Made by a program: the position numbers and the translations under genes. From CAJGDV01 sp036667875 (GTDB lineage Bacteria > Bacillota_I > Bacilli_A > RF39 > UBA660), in contig JAVWTD010000004.1 in the NCBI GenBank assembly GCA_036667875.1, positions 3,577 through 67,576 on the forward strand: a stretch of DNA of 64,000 bases, read 5' to 3'. The first letter of the stretch is position 1; each line of letters starts with the position of its first letter. This document shows positions 52,465 through 60,787 of the stretch, piece by piece. The notes below the pieces were generated by a model. It did no database searches and was not told where the DNA came from. It saw nothing but the letters and a program-made list of their open reading frames with translations.

Positions 52465-54031
52465 CACTTATGAGGGTTATCTTTATAAAACCATTCCCAT
52501 TATGTCCTTTTTCGTATCCTTTTCCTGAAGGAGTTGGCATTGTTGTGTTCCCACTTGTTTGGGTACAACTAGAAACTGATGAGGCACAGTAGCCTGAACC
52601 TCCACCACCTCCCCCATAGCGAGAACCTCCTCCTCCTCCGAAGTAGCCTCCACCGCCACCTCCTCCAGAGTATGAAGTAGCTCCTGATACATAAGTAGCA
52701 CCATTACCACCTGTTAAAGATGCTCCTTTGGTTGCTACTTTAGTACAGTTAGTAGTATAACTAGCGGCATCTCCTCCTACTGTTGATGTTCCTGCTCCTC
52801 CTAAATAAGTTGGTGAAGAACATTCTCCGATTCCACCAGATATTCCTCCACCTATTCCTCCAAAGCATGTAAATGAAGAATCGTTACGGCATCCACCGCC
52901 ACCGCCTCCTCCAGCAACTACTAGTCTAGAGGATAGATTATCATTATTTAATCTAACATCAGTAGAACCACCTCCAGAAGAGGCATAATTTAAGGCACTT
53001 CCACCACTATCTCCTCCTCCATTAAAACCTCCTGGAGCTGCTAAATTAGGGGTTCCGGTTGTTCCTTCTCCTCCTACAAATATTCTTAATTTATCATTTA
53101 AGTTTAAGTTTACATTACCGGAGGTATAACCTCCCAGTCCTTTCATACTTGTAGTACCACCACCTGATGCTCCCCAAGTTTCTACTTTATAAACACCTTT
53201 TACTGGAATATTTATTTCTTCTGGTACTCCTTTATAATTAAATGTGTAAAGTGATTTTATAACTGTTACTTTTCTAGTTACTTCAGCCATAATAGAGCCG
53301 TTCATACTATAGTATTTATAGTGCTTATAATAGCTTTCTCCAACGACATTTCCTATTTCACCCGTTACTACTACTGATGGGTCATTATTGCTTGTAGTAC
53401 TTGTTTTTACATCAAATAAATAGTATCCTGGGTCAGTGTAGGGTATCCCTTCAAAAGCAATATCTTCTGCAGGTCCTATTAAGAATACTTTCTTTGTAGC
53501 ATCAACGGTATCTACAATTGATGTTGAAATAGCTGTTTTCATACTATTATATTGATAAACAATATTTAAACCAAAGTCCTCTTCAGGAAGAAAGGTATTA
53601 TAAATTGGCACTTTTATTGTTAAAATACCATTTAATTCTTGATTAGTTAATGGGTACTTAGAAGCTTCTGCTGTTATAACAATATTTCCAAATTTACTTC
53701 CATCTACTAAAAATTCTTTATATGTTCCATAACTAAGAATACCTGCTTTTCTATCATAAGATAATACTTTACTTTTACCATCCGAAAAATAAAGTTCTAA
53801 ACAAGTTTCACCACATTTATTAGCAATGGATAATTCTTTAGTTCTAAAGTCATAATTTATCTTTTCACTTAATAAGGCTTGCTTACTAAGTAGTTTTGTT
53901 TTAATTCCCGAATTTGTATAGATATCTTTAATAATGAAGATAAGTTCAAAAAGGAAAAAGACAATAATAGATACTAAAATAAATGATACAATAAGTTCAA
54001 CAGTAGTAAAACCATTTCTTTTTTTAGTCAT
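52454..54031 (-). CDS. Type IV prepilin-like protein with Ig-like and glycine-rich (ALK/LTK-type) domains
   Basis: 525 aa. Class III/T4 prepilin signal KKRNGFTTVELIVSFILV (cleavage after Gly, Glu+5) and hydrophobic helix; a pilin-like beta region; about 175-265 a DUF5011/Ig-like domain (FEGIPYTDPGYYLFDVKTSTT); and about 270-525 a glycine-rich domain with VYKVETWGASGGG, VVAGGGGGGG, SGGGGGGGYFGGGGG and paired Cys residues, ending NGFIKITLI. The last part matches the fold pattern of Gly_rich/ALK-LTK domains. Likely an exposed minor pilin or tip adhesin (inference). It overlaps the preceding pilin gene by 8 bp. Confidence 0.82.
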   Translation of the reverse strand: MTKKRNGFTTVELIVSFILVSIIVFFLFELIFIIKDIYTNSGIKTKLLSKQALLSEKINYDFRTKELSIANKCGETCLELYFSDGKSKVLSYDRKAGILSYGTYKEFLVDGSKFGNIVITAEASKYPLTNQELNGILTIKVPIYNTFLPEEDFGLNIVYQYNSMKTAISTSIVDTVDATKKVFLIGPAEDIAFEGIPYTDPGYYLFDVKTSTTSNNDPSVVVTGEIGNVVGESYYKHYKYYSMNGSIMAEVTRKVTVIKSLYTFNYKGVPEEINIPVKGVYKVETWGASGGGTTSMKGLGGYTSGNVNLNLNDKLRIFVGGEGTTGTPNLAAPGGFNGGGDSGGSALNYASSGGGSTDVRLNNDNLSSRLVVAGGGGGGGCRNDSSFTCFGGIGGGISGGIGECSSPTYLGGAGTSTVGGDAASYTTNCTKVATKGASLTGGNGATYVSGATSYSGGGGGGGYFGGGGGSRYGGGGGGSGYCASSVSSCTQTSGNTTMPTPSGKGYEKGHNGNGFIKITLISVTS

Positions 54032-54995
54032 AAATGCTTCCTCCTAATACAGTATAGTACATATTTATTGTTTCATTATTTTTTGTCATTGTAATAGTAT
54101 CATGTGATGAATTAATGTATTGTCTATTAGTTATAAGTTTTTTATAGTCTTCTGCATTAATTTTATTCCCACAGGTTACAGTAACTGTTGTAGAAGGTGC
54201 TACGCTTGTAGTGGTATTAACTTCATAATAATTAATAGTTAATGTGCTTTCAAACTTTTTATAAGTTATTGTAGACGTATTAGCACTTTCATCAAGAACA
54301 GTTAGAATATTGTTTTTTGATAAAGTATGAGGATAAATGCATGAGTCATTTTTTATTGCATAGTCTGCTACATTAATATTTGCACCACAACCGACTTTTT
54401 TAATAGTAGGTTCTATTAAATCAACATTTGTAGTATCTAATTTATGGTCTATTGTAAACTGTGTTTTGACATTTGAATTACAAGAACCTGTTATGATTGA
54501 TTCATATTTTGATCCTGTTAATGCTTTAAGACTTGCAAAAGTATTATCTTTAAACTGTGCTATCAAGCGGTAGCCGCCACCACTTCCATGTTTAATAGTT
54601 TTTAAGAAATCATTCATATCTGTATTAAAATTATTTTTTTCTTTTAAATTTTCAATATTTTCTTTTGCGAGGTATATTTTTTTTATATCTAGGCTTTCAA
54701 ATAACTGATTACAGTATGAAGGTACTTTAAAATAAATACTACTACATTCAGTAATATCTACATATTCATCAGTTATAAGGCGAGATGCCATTATGTCGAA
54801 ATTCTCTTGTTCTATATATTTTTTAACATTATATAATCCGTACATTCCATTTATTGTATTATATGTAAAACTCTGATCATAACTTCTTATGACATTTTTA
54901 AATTGCACGTACATTAGTAATAAAACAGTTATAAGCATTGTTGAAACTATTAATGTTTCTGTAAGCATGAAACCTTTATTTTTATCTTTTTTCAC
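54024..54995 (-). CDS. Type IV prepilin-like protein
   Basis: 323 aa starting at GTG 54995 (GGGGA 6 nt upstream). Prepilin leader KNKGFMLTETLIVSTMLITV with the cleavage Gly and Glu+5, then a hydrophobic N-terminal helix, a soluble region with several Cys pairs (ECSSIYFKVPSYCNQ, GCGANINV) and a beta-rich C-terminus with Thr/Val repeats. Its size suggests a minor rather than a major pilin. Co-transcribed with the glycine-rich pilin gene. Confidence 0.8.
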   Translation of the reverse strand: MKKDKNKGFMLTETLIVSTMLITVLLLMYVQFKNVIRSYDQSFTYNTINGMYGLYNVKKYIEQENFDIMASRLITDEYVDITECSSIYFKVPSYCNQLFESLDIKKIYLAKENIENLKEKNNFNTDMNDFLKTIKHGSGGGYRLIAQFKDNTFASLKALTGSKYESIITGSCNSNVKTQFTIDHKLDTTNVDLIEPTIKKVGCGANINVADYAIKNDSCIYPHTLSKNNILTVLDESANTSTITYKKFESTLTINYYEVNTTTSVAPSTTVTVTCGNKINAEDYKKLITNRQYINSSHDTITMTKNNETINMYYTVLGGSIYD

Positions 54996-55013
54996 GATTT
55001 ATCCCCTTCCTTA

Positions 55014-55067
55014 TTGTTTTTAGTCTAAATATATTATATAATATATTTAGGATAAATGCTAGTCCAA
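55014..55067. promoter_or_regulatory. Divergent pilus promoters around a perfect 26-bp palindrome
   Basis: The palindrome (55025-55050, CTAAATATATTATATAATATATTTAG) lies between the GTG of the pilin operon and pilB. Plus strand: TTGTTT (55014-55019), 17 bp, TATAAT (55037-55042). Minus strand: TTGGAC (55067-55062), 16 bp, TATATT (55045-55040). Both -10 boxes lie inside the palindrome, so a single dimeric regulator bound there would control both transcripts. Confidence 0.6.
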
Positions 55068-55093
55068 AGTTTATAAAGGGGATGAATTATATA

Positions 55094-56569
55094 ATGCTTA
55101 AAACGTTTGATTTTGAAAAAATGCCTATTGTTGAGATAGTTAATGATATATTGGTGGATGCCGCTAAACGTGGTGCATCTGATATCCATTTTGATCCAAT
55201 CACAGAAAATATGAAAGTAAGAATTCGTATAGATGGTGCTTTACTGGACTATGCCTTAATTCCTAATGCTGTTAAGAAAAACTTGACTACTCGTGTAAAA
55301 ATAATAAGTGGAATGAATATCACTGAATCACGTCTACCTCAAGATGGTGCTATTAAAGCCCGTCTAAAGGATTTAGATATGGATATGCGTGTTTCTGTTC
55401 TACCTATTAGTACAGGTGAAAAGATAGTTATTCGTATCTTAGATTATTCAAGAAGTTTATCTGGGCTAGATCAATTAGATTTTAGTGAAGAAAACTTTAA
55501 AAAGGTTTTACACATGATTGGAGTACCAAATGGTATAGTTCTGGTAACTGGAGCAACCGGTAGTGGTAAATCAACAACTGTTTATTCTATCTTACAGAGA
55601 TTAAATAAAGAAGAAACAAATATTATTTCCGTTGAAGATCCAGTAGAAATGGATATTGAAGGAATTAATCAAGTACAGACAAATAGTGAGATTGGTCTTA
55701 CTTTTGCAGCTGCCCTTCGTTCTATCTTACGACAGGACCCTAATATTATAATGATTGGGGAGATTCGTGATACAGAGACTGCCAAAATAGCAGTTCGAGC
55801 ATCAATTACAGGACATTTAGTATTATCTACTCTACATACTAACAATGCTTTAAATACTATAGAACGTTTACTAGATATGGAAGTTGAAAGATATTTGCTA
55901 TCAAGTGCACTTACTGGTATTATATCTCAAAAATTAGCGCGTAGACTATGCCCAAAATGTAAAAAATTAAGACCTACTAATGATTATGAAAAATCTTTAT
56001 TTAAAAAGGTTTTAGATCATGAAGTTGCTCAAGTTTATACTGCCGAAGGCTGTGAAGAGTGTGGAAATGGTTATAAAGGACGTATTGCCCTTCATGAAGT
56101 TTTAGTAATTGACCAGGATATAAGAGATGCATTAAGTGGTGGTATTAGTAAAGAAAAACTTCGTGCTTTAGTATATAATTCCGGTTCAACAACTTTATTA
56201 CAAGATGGTATTAAAAAAGTAGAACAAGGTTTTAGTACAGTAGAAGAAGTATTAAAATTAATAGAACTTGATGACGATAATTTAGGAAGCAAAAATAAAA
56301 ATTCAGGATTGAAAGCCGCTATAGAAGCAAGTGAACTTGCAAAAAGAGATTTAGAAGCAGCTACAGAGGCTCTAAAAAAAGAAGAAGATTCTTTAAGTAA
56401 TTCAGTTGTAGAAGAAACTTTAGAAGCTCCTAAAAGTGAAGAGCTTGTAATAAATGAAGTTCAAGCTGAAACTTTGGAAGTTCCTAAAAGTGAAGAGCTT
56501 GTAATAAATGAAGTTCAAAGTGAATCTTTAGAATTAGAAAGTCCAGAAGTAGAAAAATTAGAATTTTAA
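55094..56569 (+). CDS. pilB: Type IV pilus assembly ATPase (PilB/GspE family)
   Basis: 491 aa hexameric motor for pilin assembly. It lacks the N-terminal MshEN domain and starts almost at the N2 domain (RGASDIHFDP), then VTGATGSGKSTTVYS (Walker A), Asp box SVEDPVEMDIEGINQVQ, RSILRQDPNIIMIGEIRD (Walker B), and the tetracysteine zinc site CPKCKK...CEECGNGYKG. The last about 95 residues are an acidic tail with 18-aa repeats (56414-56569). Start at 55094 because the GGGG at 55078-55081 abuts the ATG at 55082. Confidence 0.92.
   Translation: MLKTFDFEKMPIVEIVNDILVDAAKRGASDIHFDPITENMKVRIRIDGALLDYALIPNAVKKNLTTRVKIISGMNITESRLPQDGAIKARLKDLDMDMRVSVLPISTGEKIVIRILDYSRSLSGLDQLDFSEENFKKVLHMIGVPNGIVLVTGATGSGKSTTVYSILQRLNKEETNIISVEDPVEMDIEGINQVQTNSEIGLTFAAALRSILRQDPNIIMIGEIRDTETAKIAVRASITGHLVLSTLHTNNALNTIERLLDMEVERYLLSSALTGIISQKLARRLCPKCKKLRPTNDYEKSLFKKVLDHEVAQVYTAEGCEECGNGYKGRIALHEVLVIDQDIRDALSGGISKEKLRALVYNSGSTTLLQDGIKKVEQGFSTVEEVLKLIELDDDNLGSKNKNSGLKAAIEASELAKRDLEAATEALKKEEDSLSNSVVEETLEAPKSEELVINEVQAETLEVPKSEELVINEVQSESLELESPEVEKLEF
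56414..56533 (+). repeat. 54-bp in-frame tandem repeat in the pilB 3' end
   Basis: Two nearly identical 54-bp units (56414-56467 and 56468-56521) and a partial third encode ETLEAPKSEELVINEVQ-type 18-residue repeats. Probably recent duplication in a flexible acidic tail. Confidence 0.8.
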
Positions 56570-56593
56570 AGGAATTAGATATTCCTTTTTTTT
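56568..56593 (+). terminator. Intrinsic terminator of pilB
   Basis: GGAAT-TAGAT-ATTCC followed by eight T, just after the pilB stop. Confidence 0.8.
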
Positions 56594-56598
56594 GTAAT

Positions 56599-56632
56599 AA
56601 AAAACTATTAAGAAATTAAACTTAATAGTTTG
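56599..56632 (-). terminator. Intrinsic terminator of pilC-pilD
   Basis: Minus strand AAACTATTAAG-8 nt-CTTAATAGTTT then TTT; overlaps the end of the prepilin peptidase gene. Confidence 0.8.
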
Positions 56633-57369
56633 ATAAAATCAAATTGAGTTAAAAGAATAATCATTGCACCCAAACTAAGGAAAGGACCAAAAGGAATAAT
56701 ATTTGTTTTATTTTTAAATAGTATTATTAATGATATTGGTAAACCTATTACTGACCCTAGAAATATAGTTAAGAGAGCCATTTCCCATCCTAATACAAAT
56801 CCAAAGAAGAACATAAGCTTAATGTCTCCTCCTCCCATGGATTCTTTTTTAAATAAATGATCACCCATTATTTTAATAAAAAGCATAACTAGGAAAGCAA
56901 TTACCCCATTAATTGTACAAGTAAATAGAGCAAAAGGACCTTTTCCTATTAAGACAAGAACTGCTAAAACGATTCCTCCTACAATTAAAACTTCATCAGA
57001 AATAATAAAATATTTTATATCACTAACTATAATTATTAAAAGCATGGAAATTAGAGTAAGTGCAATTAAAAAATCTATTCCAAATCCAAAAACAGTATAA
57101 CAAAGTGAAAACATCGTACCACTAAATAATTCAAAAAGTGGATGAATGATAGGAATTTTTGATTTACAATTTTTGCACTTTCCACTTTGAAATAGAAATG
57201 AAAGAACTGGAATCAGTTCTAAAACTCCTAAAACATGCCCACATTTAGGGCAATGAGAACGTGGTTTAACAATTGACTCACCATTAGGTAGTCTGTCTCC
57301 TACTACATTGTAAAAGGAACCAAAGATGGTTCCAAATACAAACATAATTAAAGTATAATATAATTCCAT
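56608..57369 (-). CDS. pilD: Prepilin peptidase/N-methyltransferase (A24)
   Basis: 253 aa polytopic aspartyl protease that cleaves the Gly-Phe/Met prepilin leaders of the two pilin-like proteins here. The N-terminal methylase-associated domain has GSFYNVVGDRLPNGESIV and two Cys pairs (CPKCG, CKNCK); catalytic aspartates in VSDIKYFIISDEVL and MGGGDIKLMFFFG. GGGGGA precedes the ATG and it starts 11 bp after pilC. Confidence 0.95.
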   Translation of the reverse strand: MELYYTLIMFVFGTIFGSFYNVVGDRLPNGESIVKPRSHCPKCGHVLGVLELIPVLSFLFQSGKCKNCKSKIPIIHPLFELFSGTMFSLCYTVFGFGIDFLIALTLISMLLIIIVSDIKYFIISDEVLIVGGIVLAVLVLIGKGPFALFTCTINGVIAFLVMLFIKIMGDHLFKKESMGGGDIKLMFFFGFVLGWEMALLTIFLGSVIGLPISLIILFKNKTNIIPFGPFLSLGAMIILLTQFDFIKLLSLIS

Positions 57370-57380
57370 TTGTATCCCCC

Positions 57381-59495
57381 TTAAGATAAATTGTCATACA
57401 TACTAAACATTGGGATAACGATGGATAAAACAATTAATCCAACTGCCCCGGTTAGGAACAAAATTAAGATTGGCTCAATAAAAGCCTTAATACGTCCTAC
57501 TTGGTTTTTATGTAATTCTTGGTAATAATCAGAAACTTTTTGCATCATTTCTGGTAATTGACCTGTTCTTTCTCCAGTTACAATCATCTCATAGGCTGGA
57601 ATTGGAACAGCCCAGTGATCTTGAAACGCTAGAGATATTTTATCTCCTTTTGCAAGATTGGTAATTGTATCTAGTATTATCATCTTCCAAATTTCGTTAT
57701 TTGTTATTTTATTAAGTATCTCCATACTATCGGTTATAAATACATTATGTTTAAGAAGAGATGCAAATGTTTTTGTAAACATTGTTACTTCATTAAAGAT
57801 AACAACATCACCAACTATAGGTAATTTCATTAAAATCCATTGCATTAATGTTCTAAACAGCTTAATGTTTTTAAACATCCAAATATAAATTAAACCTACT
57901 AAAACGATTCCTATTAGTACTAGAATACCAAATTTTTTTAAGAAATTACTTACAGCAAGAACTCCAACTGTTATCCAAGGCAATTTAGCATTATCCATAT
58001 CTTCATATATTACAACAAATTGAGGTACTATATAAATCATTATGAATGATAGAGCTGCTATAGCAATAAATAAAACTATAGCTGGATATGTCAAGGCTGT
58101 AACCATTTGTTTTTTTGTCTTTTCCATTTCATCAAAGTATAAAGACATATCATCTAATGTTTCAGGTAATTCTCCAGTCATTTCTGATGCTTTTACCATG
58201 TTGATTAATATTCTAGGAAATGAATTTCCTTGTTTTGCCATAGCGTCACTGAAGTTATCTCCCATAGTTAATTCATATATTAAGGATCTAAATATTTTTT
58301 CGTAATTTTTTTCTTTAAATTGTCTACTTAAAATTCTTAAAGCTTCTACTAGAGGTATACCTGCTTTAATATATGTAGATAATTGAGTAAGGAAGAAAAT
58401 CATATCTTTATTTTTAATTTTTCCTTTATTAGTAGAAGTACTACCATGTAGAAATTGAATTAAAGCATTTGTTTTAATACTATAAACTTCAAACCCTTCT
58501 GATAGTAGGAATGAGTGAACCTCAACCTTAGAATAGGCTTCAAAGTAAGATTTTATTAGTTTACCATCAATGTTTTTTCCAACATATTCATAAACAACTT
58601 TTTTGTCACTTTTCTTAACATCGTCACCTTCAAAACTAATTAGAAGTGCTTCTCTTTGCATTAAATCTTGATTCTTTTTATTTCTTGAAAGAGCATTATT
58701 TGAAATTTTATTTTTTTGTTTTTTAAAATATTTTAATACTCCATTAAATATAGCATCTAATCCACCATTAAATCTTTCTTTTAGTGATTTATGTTCTATT
58801 TTAACATTTTCATTTACATAAATATTTTTATCTTTTAATTTTCTCTTTTCTCTTCTAAGTTCTTCTTTACGTTTTTTTGCTTCTTGTTTTGCTTTTAATT
58901 TAGCTTCACGTATAAGAACTTTTTTAGATTTTGGTTTTCCATTTTTATCTAAATTATTTAATTCATTATCACTAACAGTTCCTGATACTACTACTCCCCC
59001 TTTAACAGATTCTGCTTTTGATTTTTCTAATTTTTCTTGTTTCAACAATTCTTGTTGTTCTTTTAGTTCTTCTTTCTTTTCTTCTTCAAATTTACTATTT
59101 TCTTCTTTTTTGCGTTTAGCTTCTATTTTTGCTAGTTCTTCTTTTTCTTTTTTTAATTTAATAGCTTTTTTCTTTTCAATTATAGCCATTTTCTTTTCAT
59201 AAATCTTTTTATCTTTTTCATTTTTAAACTTTAATTTTTGTTCATCCGTAAGATTAATTCTTGAGGAAACAAAAACAATCGGGAATGCAAATCCAAAGCC
59301 TATGTACTTAATGAATTTCCACCATATAAATGAAATAAAGATTCCTAAATCAACGAACAGCGTTATTAGAGTATATAGTGCAAATGTAAATCCTATTAAA
59401 AAATAATGTATCATGTAGTAAGGTACACTAATTATAAATTTTACGACTCTATATACAATAATAGATGGTATAAGTATTATTGGTTTATCTTTCAT
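57381..59495 (-). CDS. pilC: Type IV pilus platform protein (PilC/GspF) with a long N-terminal extension
   Basis: 704 aa, nearly twice the usual 400. Residues about 335-704 are the PilC core: two T2SSF domains (MIFFLTQLSTYIKAGIPLVEALRIL; VTMFTKTFASLLKHNVFITDSMEIL) with three membrane helices. Residues about 1-330 are extra: two hydrophobic segments (about 15-75), a highly charged coiled coil (LKKEKEELAKIEAKRKKEE), and a basic helical region. The extension may bind other pilus parts or the envelope. ATG at 59495 has AAGGTG 6 nt upstream. Confidence 0.9.
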   Translation of the reverse strand: MKDKPIILIPSIIVYRVVKFIISVPYYMIHYFLIGFTFALYTLITLFVDLGIFISFIWWKFIKYIGFGFAFPIVFVSSRINLTDEQKLKFKNEKDKKIYEKKMAIIEKKKAIKLKKEKEELAKIEAKRKKEENSKFEEEKKEELKEQQELLKQEKLEKSKAESVKGGVVVSGTVSDNELNNLDKNGKPKSKKVLIREAKLKAKQEAKKRKEELRREKRKLKDKNIYVNENVKIEHKSLKERFNGGLDAIFNGVLKYFKKQKNKISNNALSRNKKNQDLMQREALLISFEGDDVKKSDKKVVYEYVGKNIDGKLIKSYFEAYSKVEVHSFLLSEGFEVYSIKTNALIQFLHGSTSTNKGKIKNKDMIFFLTQLSTYIKAGIPLVEALRILSRQFKEKNYEKIFRSLIYELTMGDNFSDAMAKQGNSFPRILINMVKASEMTGELPETLDDMSLYFDEMEKTKKQMVTALTYPAIVLFIAIAALSFIMIYIVPQFVVIYEDMDNAKLPWITVGVLAVSNFLKKFGILVLIGIVLVGLIYIWMFKNIKLFRTLMQWILMKLPIVGDVVIFNEVTMFTKTFASLLKHNVFITDSMEILNKITNNEIWKMIILDTITNLAKGDKISLAFQDHWAVPIPAYEMIVTGERTGQLPEMMQKVSDYYQELHKNQVGRIKAFIEPILILFLTGAVGLIVLSIVIPMFSMYDNLS

Positions 59496-59581
59496 TTTGA
59501 CACCTTCCATATCCCTATTATTATTTTACTATTAAAATTATATCATAAAGGTGAGATAATTTAAATACTTTTTACAATAAA

Positions 59582-59613
59582 GAAAAAATAAAAAGTTATT
59601 TCTAACTTTTTAT
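59582..59613 (-). terminator. Intrinsic terminator of truB
   Basis: Minus strand AAAAAGTTA-GAAA-TAACTTTTT (GNRA loop) then ATTTTTT; overlaps the truB stop. Confidence 0.85.
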
Positions 59614-60474
59614 TTTAAACATTTTCCATGGTTTCATTTTAGTTTCATCTTTTGAATAGATTTTGTATAAGGCTATTGGGTTTTCATTTTGATCAACAAA
59701 TAATACTTCTTTTTTATTATATATATTATCTATGATTGAACCATTTAATAAGGTTTCTTCAAATAAAACAGATGTTTTTATTGTTTCATAATCTGTTAAG
59801 CATTCTTTTATTTCTTTTAATTTATTAAATTCATTTATATCTTCAAGTTTGATTGCATCTTCTATTTTGAAGTTTCCTTGTCTAGTTCTTCTTAAGTTTG
59901 TCATTATAGCAAATGTATTTAAGTGAGATGCTATATCGTTTCCTAAACTTCTTATATAGGTTCCTTTTGTAACAGTTGTTCTTACTTTGATAACTGTTTT
60001 ATTTTCTTTTTGCTTAATATCTAATAATTCTAACTCTTTTATGTTTACTAATCTTTTTGGTAATTCTACTGGGATATTATTTCTTGCGTATTCATAAAGT
60101 TTTTTCCCGTTTATTTTAACAGCAGAATAAATAGGAACTGTTTGCTCATATTCTCCTGTACATTTTTTTAAAGTATTTAAGATATCATATTCACTAAAAT
60201 TTGTATTTTCACTTGATAAAATATTACCGGTATTATCAAGGGTGTCTGTTAAAGTTCCAAATTCAAATTCTGCTATGTATTCCTTATCAACACTAGTAAG
60301 TAATTCCACAATTTTTGTTCCTTTATTTAAAGCAATTACAAGAACTCCTGTTGCAAGAGGATCTAGTGTTCCAGTATGCCCTACTTTTTTAGTGTGAAAT
60401 ATTTTGCCTATTTTATTTACAACATCCCTACTTGTAAAACCGGCTGGTTTATCGACAATTATTATTCCGTCCAT
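59602..60474 (-). CDS. truB: tRNA pseudouridine-55 synthase TruB
   Basis: Forms pseudouridine 55 in the T-loop of tRNAs. 290 aa. MDGIIIVDKPAGFTSRDVV at the start, GHTGTLDPLATGVLVIAL with the catalytic Asp near residue 38, IPIYSAVKINGKKLYEYAR and TKGTYIRSLGNDIA. GAGG precedes the ATG. The C-terminal part is PUA-like. Confidence 0.97.
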   Translation of the reverse strand: MDGIIIVDKPAGFTSRDVVNKIGKIFHTKKVGHTGTLDPLATGVLVIALNKGTKIVELLTSVDKEYIAEFEFGTLTDTLDNTGNILSSENTNFSEYDILNTLKKCTGEYEQTVPIYSAVKINGKKLYEYARNNIPVELPKRLVNIKELELLDIKQKENKTVIKVRTTVTKGTYIRSLGNDIASHLNTFAIMTNLRRTRQGNFKIEDAIKLEDINEFNKLKEIKECLTDYETIKTSVLFEETLLNGSIIDNIYNKKEVLFVDQNENPIALYKIYSKDETKMKPWKMFKIKS

Positions 60475-60487
60475 TGTTCCTCATTTC

Positions 60488-60516
60488 TAAAAATAACAAG
60501 ATATTTCTTGTTATTT
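60488..60516 (-). terminator. Intrinsic terminator after the cysS unit
   Basis: Minus strand AAATAACAAG/CTTGTTATTT stem then TT; overlaps the end of the gene at 60511. Confidence 0.75.
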
Positions 60517-60786
60517 ATATTTTTTTATTAAACTTATTCCTAGATTTATACCTATTTGTGTGTCCATATTTAATGAACCTATTAAATCATTATCTATAAT
60601 TTCATTTATTTCATCTAGTAATTTTTTTATATTTATTGTGTCAATTTCTTTATTTAATATTATAATTTCCTTAATAATATTAAGTCCATTTATTACTTTA
60701 TTTATATTTGGTAAATTTAAATTAAATATTTTTTCTTCTAATATTTCCATTTCTTCTAAAATGGAATCTGTTTTTAGTTCTTTCAT
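60511..60786 (-). CDS. Small hypothetical protein coupled to cysS
   Basis: 91 aa, helical, acidic/Ile-rich, no membrane helix or known motif. In B. subtilis mini-ribonuclease III follows cysS, but this protein has no RNase III motif. The ATG follows the cysS stop by a single base (TAATATG) and there is no Shine-Dalgarno upstream, so translation probably depends on coupling with cysS. Confidence 0.5.
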   Translation of the reverse strand: MKELKTDSILEEMEILEEKIFNLNLPNINKVINGLNIIKEIIILNKEIDTINIKKLLDEINEIIDNDLIGSLNMDTQIGINLGISLIKKYK

Positions 60787-60787
60787 A

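Noticed and set aside
52483..52710. 75-codon frame inside the glycine-rich pilin gene, same strand
   Set aside because: Alternative reading frame of the Gly-repeat region; Glu/Val-rich low-complexity artefact.
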